Shown here: piece after piece, positions 43,722 through 56,349 of the stretch
How the letters are laid out: every line of letters begins with the position of its first letter
Position numbering within the stretch: position 1 is the stretch's first letter
NCBI RefSeq assembly: GCF_024868665.1
Contig: NC_079891.1
Coordinates: 18,375,182 to 18,439,181, forward strand
DNA from: Triplophysa rosa
Lineage: Eukaryota; Chordata; Actinopteri; Cypriniformes; Nemacheilidae
Direction of reading: 5' to 3'
DNA length: 64,000 nt
Position numbers and translations under genes: made by a program
The notes under the pieces: generated by a model
Databases searched by the model: none
What the model was told of the DNA's origin: nothing
Seen by the model: only the letters and a program-made list of their open reading frames with translations

Positions 43722-45170
43722 AATATAAACAGTTATTTGTCATTAGATTGTAGACTACATTGCTACTTACTGTTCTTGTTCCTGTTCTTTACTTTGTCCC
43801 TGTGTTAGTAAAAGATTTCACTTTCATTCTGTTTTGTGTTGCTCAATCGCTAACACACTTTCACCTTAGGACTTTAGGGGACGGAGTCTAATAAAAAAGA
43901 AATGTCTTTAATCTGTAAAATTACATACGTATATCACTTTCTCTTTAGAAAAAAATGCTGTGTGTTTGAAATGGTTACCTCTCGTTTTAGTACTCTTAAA
44001 ATCAAATGTTGTTAAACATATACAGTCCAGTCCTGGCCAAAAGTTTGGAAAATTGACGTCTTCTGTTTTTGTTCAAATATATTGTTCATGTTATGTTAAA
44101 AGCTTTGTAGCATTTTGAATAGTTGAAGTGCAAACTAAAGCTCAGCTGTGGGAAGAATTTGATAAGGCTTGGCTACTGGGCTAATGCCAAGGAGAATGAC
44201 TGCACAATATTGCTACTAGAGAGAATCAGCAAATAATAATAACAGATACATTTGTAGTGAATGTTTCTTTATTTCCTGGAAGTTTTTTGTCCTGGGAATA
44301 ATCTTAAAGGGACAATGAATTAAGACCTCAATTTTAACCCGAGCTTTTGTTATATAAGAGGGAATCGTATTCAAGTGAACATCCTGTAAGTGTCAGAACT
44401 GAAAACGCCCTTGTTACTGAAATTACAACTGTTATTGACACCAGGCTCAGTGAAAGCCAGGTCCTGGAATGCACCTAAATATCATAGATAGGTTGAATAC
44501 CGCCTCCCAGGGGTGTAAATCCCGGTGGGACGGAGGGGACACGTCCCCCTCCATCTGAGGGTTGCCACCCAAATCATTAAAAACCACACTTTCTACTGTG
44601 CTAAATATATTTATGTATACCTAAACTAATTGTGTAATTAGAAAAAAATACAAACGCAAAAAATGCGTTTTAAGTTTAGAAACAGTTGAGTTCCCCCTCC
44701 CTCACAGTGGTTTGGCCCACTGCCTGCTTTCCCAGTACGCTACACATAAGTAAGGTATGTGGCTCAGTTCAGCGGTGGTTGAACTCCAGTAAGAAGGCTA
44801 TTTTATTCACGTTAAATTAAGTGATTCTCTTTAATGTAGTTGATGCTGATTCATTAATAAATTAGTTGTGACCAAAAAAAGGCTGATTACTGATGTATTT
44901 TTCCATGAATCTGCTATGTTAACGATTAAAACATTACTTAGCTAGTTAACGTTAGCTTGTTTACAATAGTGCGTCACACACTGCACCTAATGGCTGGAAT
45001 ACACTACACTTTTAAGATCAGAACAAGTTTTTAAAAGCTAGGCATCATACACTTGCCGATTTTGTAAACGGTTAATGCTAAAATACACTACACAACTGGA
45101 ATTATACACTAGCAGATGTTACCGTGTGAATGGTAAAAGCGAGCTGTCTGGCTCTATAAATAGCTGCCGT
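43100..45170. other. Intergenic repeats
   Basis: (CA)n at about 43686-43718. A Tc1-type end (CAGTCCTGGCCAAAAGTTTG) near 44027. A repeat beginning CAGGGGTGTAAATCCCGG near 44508. No protein-coding pattern was found. Confidence 0.4.
43816..43825 (-). promoter_or_regulatory. ISRE-like site upstream of GIMAP-linked copy 2
   Basis: Minus-strand GAAAGTGAAA matches the interferon-stimulated response element core GAAANNGAAA, about 760 bases upstream of the putative first coding exon. Site choice rests on position and consensus only. The motif is short and could be chance. Confidence 0.3.
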
Positions 45171-45175
45171 AGTTA

Positions 45176-45290
45176 GTGATGGGTACCGAGAACCGGTACT
45201 TTTTTGACCGGTACATAATTGGGTCGATACCAGAGTATCGATAAGCTTCATGACAAACGATACTGTTATCGATACTTGCGTTGCTTTATC
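45176..45290. mobile_element. hAT-type end (TAGTGATGGGTACCGAGAAC)
   Basis: The opening TAGTGATGGGTACC with repeated CCGGTAC and GTATCGATA motifs is a common fish hAT terminus. The similar but distinct end GTATCGCCCACCACTA lies at 51601-51616 in the opposite sense. They are not clear partners. Confidence 0.45.
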
Positions 45291-45299
45291 TCTGTGTAT

Positions 45300-47180
45300 T
45301 CGGGTGTTAAATGGCGAATTAAAGGCTGCTGCTTGTCATTTTCCATCCCAGAATGATGTCCGAATGGCCGAAGTTTGCTCGACGTATGTGTGATATCTAG
45401 GGCCATATGATTTCCGCGGTGTATTTGTAATCTGCTTGTTTTGCGTGTTTATGAGTGAAAGAATGGCATGGTTGCGCTTGTAGAGCTTTCAGCGTCCGCG
45501 TTTCACAACTAGGAAGCTTCCGTCAAACACCCCTTGCGGCAACCCGTCAAAAATAAAAGTTATAACATTGTTTTTAATAATTCGGCGTACATTTACTTAC
45601 TTTAGTAAATTGAAGTAAATGTGCTAGTAAAATTATAAAAAATAGTACATATAATTAAAAAAATATTACTTGCTTAGAAAATAGTACTTAAATTTATGTA
45701 GACCTAAAACCAGAAAGTTAAAAAGAAATATGGTCTACCAGCCAAATAACCATAGTGATGGTTTTCAGGTGCTCATTACACCTCTGGTGTTATTAAAGGA
45801 TCCATGTTTTCTTATTTTAAGTCTGGGAAAGTAGCGAAGAACAGAACGTTGAGTTTGTCTATCATTTCAGAGTGAGAGTACTGCATGGATGCAGACACGA
45901 TTTTATAAGGGTATAACCTTTGGGTGGTTGGCGACTGACTGTGTGTAATTATGCTAAATGGTATAGCGAAAGGGGTGTGCTAATGTATATTTGCTGTATG
46001 TTTAATGAACGAATATTCAATAATCTGTATAATGCCAATGCAAAGGGGGTTATTATAGTCTTCTTTTTATGTTTACAGATACTCCCTTGGAGATGTGTAT
46101 TGAGGGATCTTTTATACTCACGCCTGGCTGTTCCATTTAAGATCTGCTGTTTTGCCTATGGTTGTTTTGTTTATGATTGTGTTTGCTTTATATTAGTTTT
46201 ATTTTGTTTATTTAACTTTGGGAGTTAAGTATATGCCAACCACCATTCTCATACCAACTTTTACTCTGCGAATTACTGAAAGAGTGTGGTTTGAGCTCAT
46301 TGCAGGGACCAGCCTGAGGAAGTCTGTTTGTCTGCGGGGATCTTGTGGGTCTCATCCTATCCTCATTGTGTGGTGGCGTGAGGTGGTCTTCACTGCATAG
46401 GTTATTTGTAGTGTGGTTAGTATGAAGTGAATGATTGACTGCACTGATCTATTTTGTAGTATTGTGTGTGTACATACTGGTGTGAGACCTAGCGATCTGT
46501 GTTTTCATTTCTCCTTTTCCTCCCAGGTCTGGTTCCTCCCAGGGTTTACGTGTCATTTAACTACGCTTGATCTGTAAGAGTTTTAAATGCTTTTATTATG
46601 AAGTTCCCTCTGAATTGTCTTTTAACGAAGTGTCTCTGAATTAAAGATATTTTCCATACTGATCTTAATTGTCATTGTTATAAGGTTGGTAAATAAAAGA
46701 TTAACTTGAAGGTCACGCCTCTGTTGTCATTTTCAACACCAAGCTGTCGAACCTGTGTGTCCTATTAAGAGTATCTAATTTATATGTCAGTGGGCGATTG
46801 ACACCGGTGGCGTGGTCGGTTATCTTGGCCCGGTTACACAGAGTTTCTGAACGCAACAAATACGCACCTAGTTGCTAGGAGACGCATGACCAACGAAACA
46901 AATGGATGTGCTGAAGATAGGTTCAGTAGTTAATTAAATGGGGCATTCTTTTGCTGTTTTTGAGGCTTTGATTATGTTTTTTGATTATTTGTTTAACAAT
47001 GGATGTTCATGTTTCTAATTTCAAAAAACGCTTTATATTTCACATATTTCAAGTCTATTGTTCACCGCTGTCCCTCTTTAACAAAATGACTGGATTTCTT
47101 CCGGTATATATAAAGTCCCTCCTTCCGAAAAGCTCTGATTGGTAAAGCTGACCAGGTCTGTTGTGATTGGTTCCCCGCTT
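45300..47180. other. Intergenic, possible decayed LTR sequence at 46100-46860
   Basis: About 46620-46860 has AATAAA followed by a GATTGACA end and GGTGGCGTGGTCGG, which resembles the LTR/primer-site junction of fish Gypsy elements. No second LTR or target duplication was found. No gene. Confidence 0.3.
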
Positions 47181-47184
47181 AGAG

Positions 47185-47722
47185 TGTGGCTGCATCTGAA
47201 ATCGCATACTATGACAGTACGTACTGAATTTGAATAAGTACATGTACCTACCTATTGGCCTTTAAAACAGTACGTTCTATATATAAATGGGAGTAGTATG
47301 AATACATTTCGGACATACTACGTCCGCCATGTTTTATGGTCATGTGACCCATATGCTCTTTGACCTATGATGTATTAACGACATCCTACACGTGAGCGTT
47401 GATAAAAACATAATTTAGTCACGAGAAATTAATTTATTGGCACTTACATTAAAAACGGGCATCCGCCTTAAAGTTTTCCACTATATTTATTTGATTTACT
47501 TTTGAAATTTGACCATTGCTCAGCTCCCATGGCATCATGGGATAGATAAGTGTCCATCCGATCCACACTCACGAATCTTGGAGGAAGTAGTAGACCATCC
47601 GGGTATTTCTCGCCTACTTTTTTTTGCATACTGAGGTTTCGGACATACAGTACTATTCATGATTCATACTCATATTCGCCTACTATATAGTATGGAAGTA
47701 GGCGATTTTCGGACACATGACA
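47185..47722. mobile_element. MITE with CGCATACT/AGTAGGCGA-type ends
   Basis: Left GCTGCATCTGAAATCGCATA and right AGTAGGCGATTTTCGGACAC are inverted. The interior repeats CATACTACGTCCGCCAT-like motifs. No frame. Confidence 0.55.
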
Positions 47723-47729
47723 CTGGACC

Positions 47730-49125
47730 GATTGGGTCAGACCAGTTATATTAATTAACACTAATAACAGAAGCGTTAGTTTTGCCTTTTTATAATAAAA
47801 CAAGCAGATTGACTAGGAGACATTTGCAAGCAGGACTTCAAAGGACGTTTCATAGAAGTGTTTTAGAGGTATGCGCACACACACACAATATCAGTGTATT
47901 ACACAGAACAGCTTTCACAGCCGATGTTAAAGTCATGAAAACTGTTATTTGACCGTTGGTTATCTTAGAATGTGTGTAGCTGAATTCTTATTACCAGCTG
48001 TAGGACTGTGATGAAAGTGAAAGTAGTTTAGCGCGTAGCTCAGTCAAATGTTTACAATCTCAGATAACCAAACACTAATCCAGCGGCTCTTCCTCTTCTC
48101 TAAGGAAGGCCTCGCCCCTTTTTTGGCATATTCCTTTGAGCGGAGATAATTAAAAGCACTCGGAATAGTGACATCATTTACCCGGGAAGTATAGGGCTGT
48201 AGTCCGATTCCAGCCGTTCTCTGTAGTCCTTGAAAAGCGAATTCTGTTAAAGACAATATCTCGCTTGGCATTAAACTTTGAGCTTTATCATTTTGCAGGT
48301 ATTGTTTATGATCTAACAGCAACATTACACACTAACTAAAGGTTGAAAATGGGATCGCGGGGAATGAGACCTTTAAAGGCTTTTTAAATTGATCACATAA
48401 GTATTTCCCTTAACATAATCTCTATTCAGTATTAGGTTTTACTTGAATAAAAAACACTTTTTGATCACCTACAAGAAAATACTGAACAACTATAATGGCC
48501 TGTAAATGCCCTCGCTTGAAATATAGGAAGTGTCTCTGTTGTCACCCTTACTTCATTAGTTACCCTATTAAACAACTTCCTGGTTAAAGAACACAGGTGG
48601 TACATGTAGGCCCACAGTAAGGCTTAGTTGTAAATAAGAAGATCTAGAGGAAGATTCCGAGCTCTATGCTTTGTGCTATAAAAAAGATTCCAAAAATATT
48701 CTTTTACTAGCATTCTCATCAATACCGATGAATCTTTCATAATTATTATACTATTCATTTGGTCTACTTTGCATATTGTGTGTTGCAGGGTAGTAGGGAT
48801 ATTTGGATGCTATGTTTGTTGGTTCAGTGTATAAGTACATCATGTTTGTAGTCTGTACCAAGAGAAAACTATACAGAATTCAGTAACTACAATCTCATGT
48901 AACCAGTGTTGTAGTTCTAAATTCACTCTGTTGTTAAAAACTGTATCTTAAAATGTTGTATAACATTGTATTTAGGTTTCTGGTTACTGATCTATAAAAT
49001 ACACTGATGAATAATTAATACATATCTAGTGAGGCACTAATGTACAGTATTTCTACATGATTTTATTGTTGATATTATTAACTAAAAGGGGCGACTAAAT
49101 AAGTAATAGATAATTGATTAGATTA
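47730..49125. other. Intergenic, no gene seen
   Basis: The frame at 48044-48325 has no recognisable protein or clear splice sites. AT-rich otherwise. Confidence 0.4.
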
Positions 49126-49149
49126 GCAATCAACAACACTCTTATGGAT

Positions 49150-49320
49150 GTTTTAATTTTAACACATTGTTTTGTGTTATTCATCTAACACATTGTGTGA
49201 TTTCAAACACAAGTTGTGTTGAAAGTAACACAAAACGTGTTGTCCCAAGAAATAACACAGAGATGTGTCCAGTTAAGGACACAAAATGTGTTGTTTTTAA
49301 CACAACTGTTTTAAGAGTGA
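49150..49320. repeat. Palindrome-rich ACACA/TGTGT repeat
   Basis: Repeated, mutually inverted motifs (TAACACATTGT, AACACAAGTTGTGTT, ACACAAAACGTGTTGT, ACACAAAATGTGTTGT). Probably a MITE interior. Confidence 0.6.
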
Positions 49321-49329
49321 AATTATCAG

Positions 49330-49878
49330 TAAGAGTGAAATTATCAGTAATTTCTGAATCTTATTTGCACCATGCACCCTTGCACAACTAGAATGTTTTA
49401 TTAATTATAATAAAAAAAGGTTTATGAATTAAATACCATATAACAATGCATTGATATCTGTGATCTATTAAAAGGGGGCAAAAGATAAGGCTCTATTTAC
49501 ACTGCTAACATTTTCCTCACATGTGTAAAGACATGCATCATTGTTTGGGTGTCTGTGACATGAACATAATGTGCTTTAAAAGACCGTGGCTCTAGAGAGT
49601 AGAACCTTTGGGCAGGATATCAGCATGACCTCCCTGACAGGAGAAATATAGATCCTATTTGATGCTTAAAGTGAAAAGATGAAGTCAGTCGTCTTTCCCG
49701 TTGTTGTTTTTATAGCATTTGTATAATAGTGTGTGGTTTTCTGTTTTGTAGTAAAGAAATTGTATTCGCATTGTTCTGAATTTGTAATTTCATTATTAAT
49801 TGCTTGAGTTCTTTCCTGTTTTCAAGAAATGCTTAATAATCAGTTGTGCTTCCTTAAGACAAGTCTGTTTTTTCCAGT
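49330..49878. other. Intergenic, no gene seen
   Basis: AT-rich. No coding pattern. Confidence 0.5.
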
Positions 49879-50353
49879 TGTCATGAAACTGACAGGAAAC
49901 AGAACCCAAATGCAGACAGCTCTCAACAAAAACATTTTATTTGACATAGACAAAACATAACTCTAAATCCCTAGAGGGGGAAAACAAGAACAATATACTT
50001 TAACAAAATAAAACTTGACTAAAACTTAATTTAAAGACAGACCAGGGGCAACAGGACAAGACGGGGATGATGACAAACGATCCAGCACAGGACAACAAAC
50101 ACAGGAGCATTACATAGGAGAGGAACAAAAGAGGCATACAGTAACTAGGGCAACAGGTGAAGGTGTGAACTGATATTGAGATAATGAATAATGAAACAAG
50201 GGGACAGAGCTAAGACTCAAGACAGGAGAGCACATGGCACAAAGATGCAAACAATGGCCATGTGCTTCCACACACAGACACAAGACATGGGACTGTCATG
50301 TTCCCGTCAGCCAGAACAAGGGAAACAGCTATTTGGAGGACAGGATCATGACA
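49879..50353 (-). mobile_element. Solo LTR (475 bp) with CCAGT target duplication
   Basis: Ends TGTCATGA and TCATGACA, with CCAGT repeated immediately outside (49874-49878 and 50354-50358). No internal element remains. Orientation is set by resemblance of the minus strand (TGTCATGATCCTGTCCTCC start) to fish LTRs. Confidence 0.85.
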
Positions 50354-50579
50354 CCAGTCTGCCCTCATAATAAATATTATGTTATTAAGAGTTACATAAT
50401 TCCGAGGGTTACACACTTTCTGTTTTAAAGATTTTTAAGATTGCTTGGGTGCATTACAGCTGGAAACTTATAATGAATCAAATAAATAAATGGAGATGAC
50501 CACTTTTGTCTATAGTCTGATTAGAAGAACGAAACACACTTGTGTACACTTACAGATATAAAGATGTTTTGTCTTATGC

Positions 50580-50965
50580 TACACGTTCTCATCCATCTTC
50601 GTATAAATAACACGCTATTGCATTATCGTGTAATACATACACCAAAGTTTGATTTTTCGTGCATAAGATACGCCAATGTTTACGTGCACCTCGGTGGAAA
50701 TCATCCATTTTGAGACGTACATAAAGAGGAAACACTGAAATAATTAAAATAATACCATTAGGTTTAGGGTTTGGGTTAGGGTAGAGGTTAAAATATGCAC
50801 GCAAGCTAACAAAGACAAATTACCGGTTAATATGCACGCACGCTAAAATTGCCATATCATATGCACGCAAAAATAGGCGTATTGTATGCACGCAAAATGG
50901 AACTTTGGCATACATATTACACGATATTGCAACAGCGTGTGTTATTTATACGCAATTGATGTGAA
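50580..50965. mobile_element. MITE of GTATAAATAACACG ends
   Basis: Left CGTATAAATAACACGCTATT and right CAGCGTGTGTTATTTATACG are inverted. The interior repeats ATATGCACGCA-type words. No frame. Confidence 0.65.
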
Positions 50966-50999
50966 TGGGTTGGTGTAACCCCATATTTCTGGTTCTTTC

Positions 51000-51985
51000 T
51001 TTCGACCATTCCGGAAAGGACAACACGGAGACATAGGCTGAGCTCACTCATCGAGTTTACTGGAATTTATGAAATGACACCAAATAGGCATGAAATGCAT
51101 CTCATCCGGTCACATAACATTCTCCTCAACAGCTTACATGTGACTGATTCACCAGTTCAACAAACAATAAGAGCTCCCATGATTAAGAGCTCAATTTCTT
51201 TTTCTGTTGTTTCCTGAACATAGAAAATATAACATCATAAGAACATTAGTACATCATACCTGGAATATGAAATGACACCAAATAGGAATGAAATACATCT
51301 CATCCGGTCACATAACTATCAAAAATAAATATACATGTGAAAATGAGCAACTACATCAATTATCCGTCAACTCTATATCCCTTATGACTCAAATATGAAA
51401 TAAAATACTTTTAAAAGAACAATGTTGACCTTAAAGAGAAAGGAAATAATCTCTGACAACACTTTATTTCATCTACAGGAAAGTAAATGTAAGTTCAAGT
51501 GAATGCTTTTTAAAAGTAAAAAGTATTGGTATCGGTATCGAAATCGGCAATACTGGCCCTGCATTTACTTGGTATCGGATCGATACTAAATTTTACAGTA
51601 TCGCCCACCACTAGCTTACATGTGACTGAGGAGAAAATGGCCGACTCTACTGATAGTTTACCTTAGTCGCCTGTAGGTATCCCCGTATCCCTTTCTTCTA
51701 GATGCACTTAATATATTCTATTCAGTGAACATCTTAAAATTATTTCACAAGATGAACAAACATTTTGGCACAATTCATTACAAATTTCTTTTCCCTGTTA
51801 TATTGACTTATCTGTGAAGTTCAGTTAGCAAAAAAATAATCTCTTATTAACAGAGTATCTCTTTAGCTCTTGTTTTCAATCAAATCCATTGGCTAGTCAT
51901 CACTTCCTTAATGACTTCCTCTTTAGCTCTTGAAGTTGAGAGAAAGCTTTCTTCTGTAGCATTTTGTCTTTCATTCTTATAATTT
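51000..51985. other. Region upstream of the lectin gene
   Basis: Contains a hAT-like end at 51540-51616 and AT-rich sequence. No convincing TATA box or initiator could be assigned, so promoter position is open. Confidence 0.4.
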
Positions 51986-51990
51986 TACTG

Positions 51991-54437
51991 ATGGCAGAGT
52001 TTAAACACATTCCAGACTCCAGTAGCAGCTCACAGAACAATGTGTACTGCATGCTGAATGAAGACATGAGGAGAATACCATCACAGACATCACAGAAAGG
52101 TACAGTTTATATGAACCTTTATTACATTTGGTTTGGCCATCAGACACTTAGTTGACATTTAAGCAATCCGAACCGTGTAGTTATTTTACAACTGTTTTTT
52201 GGCAATCCGACCAGTGAGATTTACAACTTCAATAAAATCTGAAATTAAGAGACCTATTTATAGAAGTACAGTAATAACCATAAGTGTTTTGCGATCACAT
52301 CACATTTTCATGTGAATACCTTGTTTTTTTTAATATACTTATCTTTTATTTTATGTATTATTAGGACTGATAATAATAATCTAATATTAATATTAATCTG
52401 ATACTTCTCTCTCTCTTTTTGATATTATATGGAATATATTATATTATATAGATATTATACAAAATATGAATGTGATGGCAAAGAGGAGGACCACACTGCT
52501 TGATTAACACAAATAGAAACTATATTTATTATTATTTTTTACCAATAATGTATTTGTTTTTTTTCATATAGTATCATTGTCTGCAGGTTGCATGTGGTGG
52601 AAACAGTGTTGGATTCCTCTGATTTGTGGCATGTTCTTTGTGATTTTATTAACCACAGTCTCTGTGTCCTGTAAGTATTTAAAGTGTAAAAGTGTTCTTG
52701 ATCTTGAATCTGTCAAACCTCAGTTTAGTATATAGGAAATACATGCCATGATACTATTTGTCTAGGATTTGCCCTTTAGTCATCGTTTATCACATCCTTT
52801 TTTTCTCCTTACCATTTCCTGTTTCATCTCTGATTTTCAATACAACTATAGAAAACCAAGCCTGTCCAATGAGCTGACATATTCCAACAGAAGCAGTTTC
52901 TAAATACATTTACTCGATCTCATTAATCAGACTATTACTTTATCTGGTCTTAAGGTGAACAATATATCACAACCAAAATCAAATGGGTTTATGTAAATAA
53001 TATCTGCATATTACACTATGTTTAACATGTTAATAAGTTTGTGTCTCACTTCAGTTAAACAGCAATTCAGTAAACTGACTGAAGTAGAGAATGCAGTGGG
53101 AAATCTGACAGCATCTGTCGTTCTGCTCACTTCCGACCAACAAGATACAAGTGAGATTCTATATTTGTTAGGTCTGTTATGGGCGAAAGTGACTGTAACT
53201 TCTGTGTTATTGAAGTGAAAGATAAGACCTTTTACATCCATTCTAACTTCTGTATTTATTGCATTAACAGTGATGGCATGTCAATTTACACCATGATATC
53301 TTAAGTATCAAACTGTAAAATGTGTCAATAAGTGTCAAATGTTAAGTGTGAAATATTTATACCCTTGAACATTGATAGACAAACTTTTTGATAATTTACA
53401 GCAATTTATGCTGTAAGCATTATTTGCAACATCACATTTACAGTAATACACTTTACATATTTACAGCTGAATATGGTAGCCTACATGGTATAACAGAAGG
53501 AACATAAGAGTATGTTAAATGCACTACATACAGATAGTCAGAGTTTCTTTTCTATTCTTTACTGTCTACTGAACACTGTCCTTCATGTACAGATGATAGA
53601 TTAATGGAGATGTTTGGTAACCTGAAGGCTGATCTGGAGAGCAGAATAACAAATTTGACTCGGCGTAAGCAATTTCATTGTTCCACTGATGGTTCTCAAA
53701 AATCGGAAAAAAATGTGTCACATGTAAAATGTGTAACAACATATTTCCTATGCTTCTTTCTCTTAGGGAAACCTGTTTTGAGCTGTAAAGCTGGATGGCA
53801 ACTTTATCTTTCCAGCTGTTATCTCTTTTCCAGTACAGCGCTGGACTGGCAGAAGTCAAGGGCTTTCTGTGGTGCACATGAGGCCCTGCTGCTCATTCTG
53901 GGGCAGGACGCCAGCGAGTGGGTTAGTGATTTATGAACCAACACACACATGCACACACCCATTGCACATTACATGAAATGTCATCTGTTAAGTCTGGTTT
54001 GCTTTATACAGAATTTTATTGTAAATCGCGTCTCTAAATTGCAATCACACTGGATTGGCCTGACAGATCATACGACTGGTCAGTGGAGGTGGATTGATGG
54101 CTCACCCTATATCATGGACAGAAGGTTTGTGAAAACCTTAAAGCAAAAAAGTTTGTATCTTGTCCGTCTTTGTGTAATACATGACAAAATCATGTCATTT
54201 AGTCGGTGTTTGAAACCAGTATTTGGCATGCTATTTTAATCAGAAAGCATGTTAGTTCATTTAGTTTTTTATTGAATACATATGTTTATGTGCATTTGCA
54301 GTCAGTGGGAACCAGGAGAACCAAATAATTTGGCTGGAGAGGACTGTGCAGAGCTAACTAAATCTGGGAAACTGAATGATGGGATGTGCTCACAGTCTTT
54401 TCGCTTTATCTGCAAAGCACCAGCCAATGAAAACTAA
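51991..54437 (+). CDS. Type II membrane C-type lectin receptor, seven exons, complete
   Basis: Exons 51991-52099, 52587-52670, 53055-53150, 53593-53664, 53767-53921, 54012-54124 and 54302-54437. All have AG/GT borders and matching phases, giving 254 residues. Residues 1-36 are cytoplasmic (a YCML motif, not a canonical ITIM). About 42-64 is the membrane segment (WIPLICGMFFVILLTTVSVS). Exons 3-4 form a stalk with two NLT glycosylation sites. C127-K248 is the lectin domain: C127/C138, C155/C247 and C225/C239 pairs, WIGL at 186-189, EPN at 216-218, E223 and ND at 235-236. All calcium-site-2 ligands are therefore present, and EPN predicts mannose-type binding. The layout is that of CD209/ASGR-like or fish illr receptors, which of them cannot be said. 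Confidence 0.9.
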
Positions 54438-54490
54438 CTACTTGGCATGTGGAAGTGTGGAGTGTCATGCCATCAAAATTCTAGGAGTAT

Positions 54491-54496
54491 AATAAA
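54491..54496 (+). terminator. Polyadenylation signal of the lectin gene
   Basis: AATAAA 54 bases after the stop codon, the first such signal downstream. Confidence 0.7.
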
Positions 54497-54587
54497 GAGG
54501 AGATTGTTAGTCGTTTTTAATCTTTTGAAAATTGTGATTTTCTTGGTAGCTCTAAAGTCTCTAATTGAACTAATACTACACTGTAAA

Positions 54588-55338
54588 AAACTTGCTAGAT
54601 GTTCTCCCTACAAAGATAAATAAGTAACTTGAACATATAATTTTTAGTTAAAGGAGTCAAATAATTGTTTTGCATATACTAAACAAAATTAGCCTAAACA
54701 TGTTTTTAACAAAGATTATTTTGTTGACTGGACTTAGTCAAAATGCCTCAGAAAGTTTGCCCAACTTACAAAAGAGTGTATTCTGAACAAACAATATTGC
54801 AAGAGTTTGAGAGTTCCCAAGATGCATTGTAGTGTGTTTTCTTTTAAAGATTAGTGTTTTAGTTCTTGCTGGCTTAATTTCTGCTTTAATATTGTTGTTA
54901 CTGTTAGTTATCTGTTGTGTTTAGAGTTTTTTCAATGAATGATGGTTTTTGATTGTTACCATGGTTGAGATTTGTGTGTTCAATGTTTAGGTGTAAGTGC
55001 ATGACACAATACCAACACCGTTATAAATGCACTCAACACAAACTGTTCAAACAGTTGTTTGATCAAAGTTTTGGTCTGTTTGAGGCAAGAAAGAAGTAAA
55101 ATTGTAGTTTATTTTTAAATAACCAATCACTATTTTCTATTTATGTTCAGCCAACAAAAACATTTTGTTCTGTTGTTCATTGGGTAAACTTGACTATGTT
55201 GTGACAACTAATAACATAAACATAATTTTTCAAGTTGATTGAACTTTAGTTCCTGTTTGTTGAGTTAGCTCAAAAACATGCTTGTGATAGGTTGCCTTAT
55301 TATTTTAAGTTGACTTGACTATTTCTTTTACAGTGTAA
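54588..55338 (+). mobile_element. CACTGTAAAAAA-ended MITE, plus copy
   Basis: Starts near 54580 with CACTGTAAAAAAC and ends with TTTTACAGTG next to TA on each side, as for a TA-target element. The interior (GGTTGAGATTTGTGTGTTCA, GTGTAAGTGCATGAC) is shared in reverse with 59088-59990. Confidence 0.7.
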
Positions 55339-55612
55339 ATTTTATAATTCCTACAAAGATAGTTATTTATAATTACTAACATTAAGAGCAAGGCTGTAGA
55401 GAAAAATCTGTCTGTGCAATTAATCATTTTTACAACTGTACCATGTGTGCCATACAGTTTTGCATGTGCTTGAGACAGAGCCACTTGTTTGTCGTTGTGC
55501 TTTTAGGTGAGGTTAATCGATGGCACATCACTATTTTACTTGGTAGTTGTAGTCTATTGTGCATTGAAAACTTGTGTCCCAGTCTAACACCAAAGGTGAC
55601 AAAACACCTACT

Positions 55613-55861
55613 TGTCACCTACTTGGTTGGTTCCCTCTGTTTCTCCCTGTGTTTTCCCCTCGGACTTCATTACCCAAGCTCCCGCACCTGTTTCGTGTCT
55701 CCCCACACCTGCCCCTCATCACCCATGGACTATATATATTCAATCTGTTCCCTTGTTCAATGTCTTGTATTGTTTATGTTAATGTGTTTTTCTGTTCCTG
55801 TCTACCCTTTGATCTAATAAAAGATATATAATGTGCTTCTCTACATATGCTACGCGTGACA
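55613..55861 (+). mobile_element. Solo LTR (249 bp) with CTACT target duplication
   Basis: TGTCACCTACTTGG at the start and TACGCGTGACA at the end, flanked by CTACT (55608-55612 and 55862-55866). TATATATA near 55730 and AATAAA near 55816 fit LTR promoter and poly(A) signals. Confidence 0.85.
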
Positions 55862-56089
55862 CTACTACAGTCAGACGATGGTCACAGTATTTGGTGTAAA
55901 ACTTGAGGCATTGAGTCCACATATCCAAATCCTTTTCCCAAAATTCATTTTGCTGTTTTTATATTGTGCTATTTTTATCCATACTGACCTGTTTCATTTG
56001 TATTTGAACTCACCATTCGCTAAACAAAACTCTGCTGTTGAAATACAATATCTGTCTTCTTCTTTGTGTTTGTGACACCCTTCAGAGGC

Positions 56090-56320
56090 AGAAAAATGTT
56101 TTGAAATCGACTAAACTCTCTCAAAAGGTTCTTCGATGCCATAGCAAAGCATATGAAGAACTTTTCTGTTTCACAAAAGGTTCTTTGTGGCAAAGGTTCT
56201 TCAGATTATAAAAAAGTCAGAAAGAGATGGTTCTTTAAAGAACCTTTGACTGAATGGTTCTTTGTGGAAACAAAAATGGTTCTTCTACGGCATAGCTGTG
56301 AAATAATTAACCAAATTGTA
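56090..56320. repeat. AAGAACC/GGTTCTT palindromic repeat
   Basis: Repeated GGTTCTTTGTGG and its complement (AAAGAACCTTT) in a cluster, a widespread fish MITE type. No coding value. Confidence 0.6.
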
Positions 56321-56349
56321 TATTTCACACATGTTTTCCACTAATAGAC

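Noticed and set aside
45920..46228. 102-codon hydrophobic open frame
   Set aside because: No homology recognised, no splice context, and the sequence looks like decayed LTR-element or AT-rich DNA.
48012..48023. Another GAAAGTGAAAG interferon-type site
   Set aside because: No gene start nearby, and the same words occur in dispersed repeats such as at 58187.
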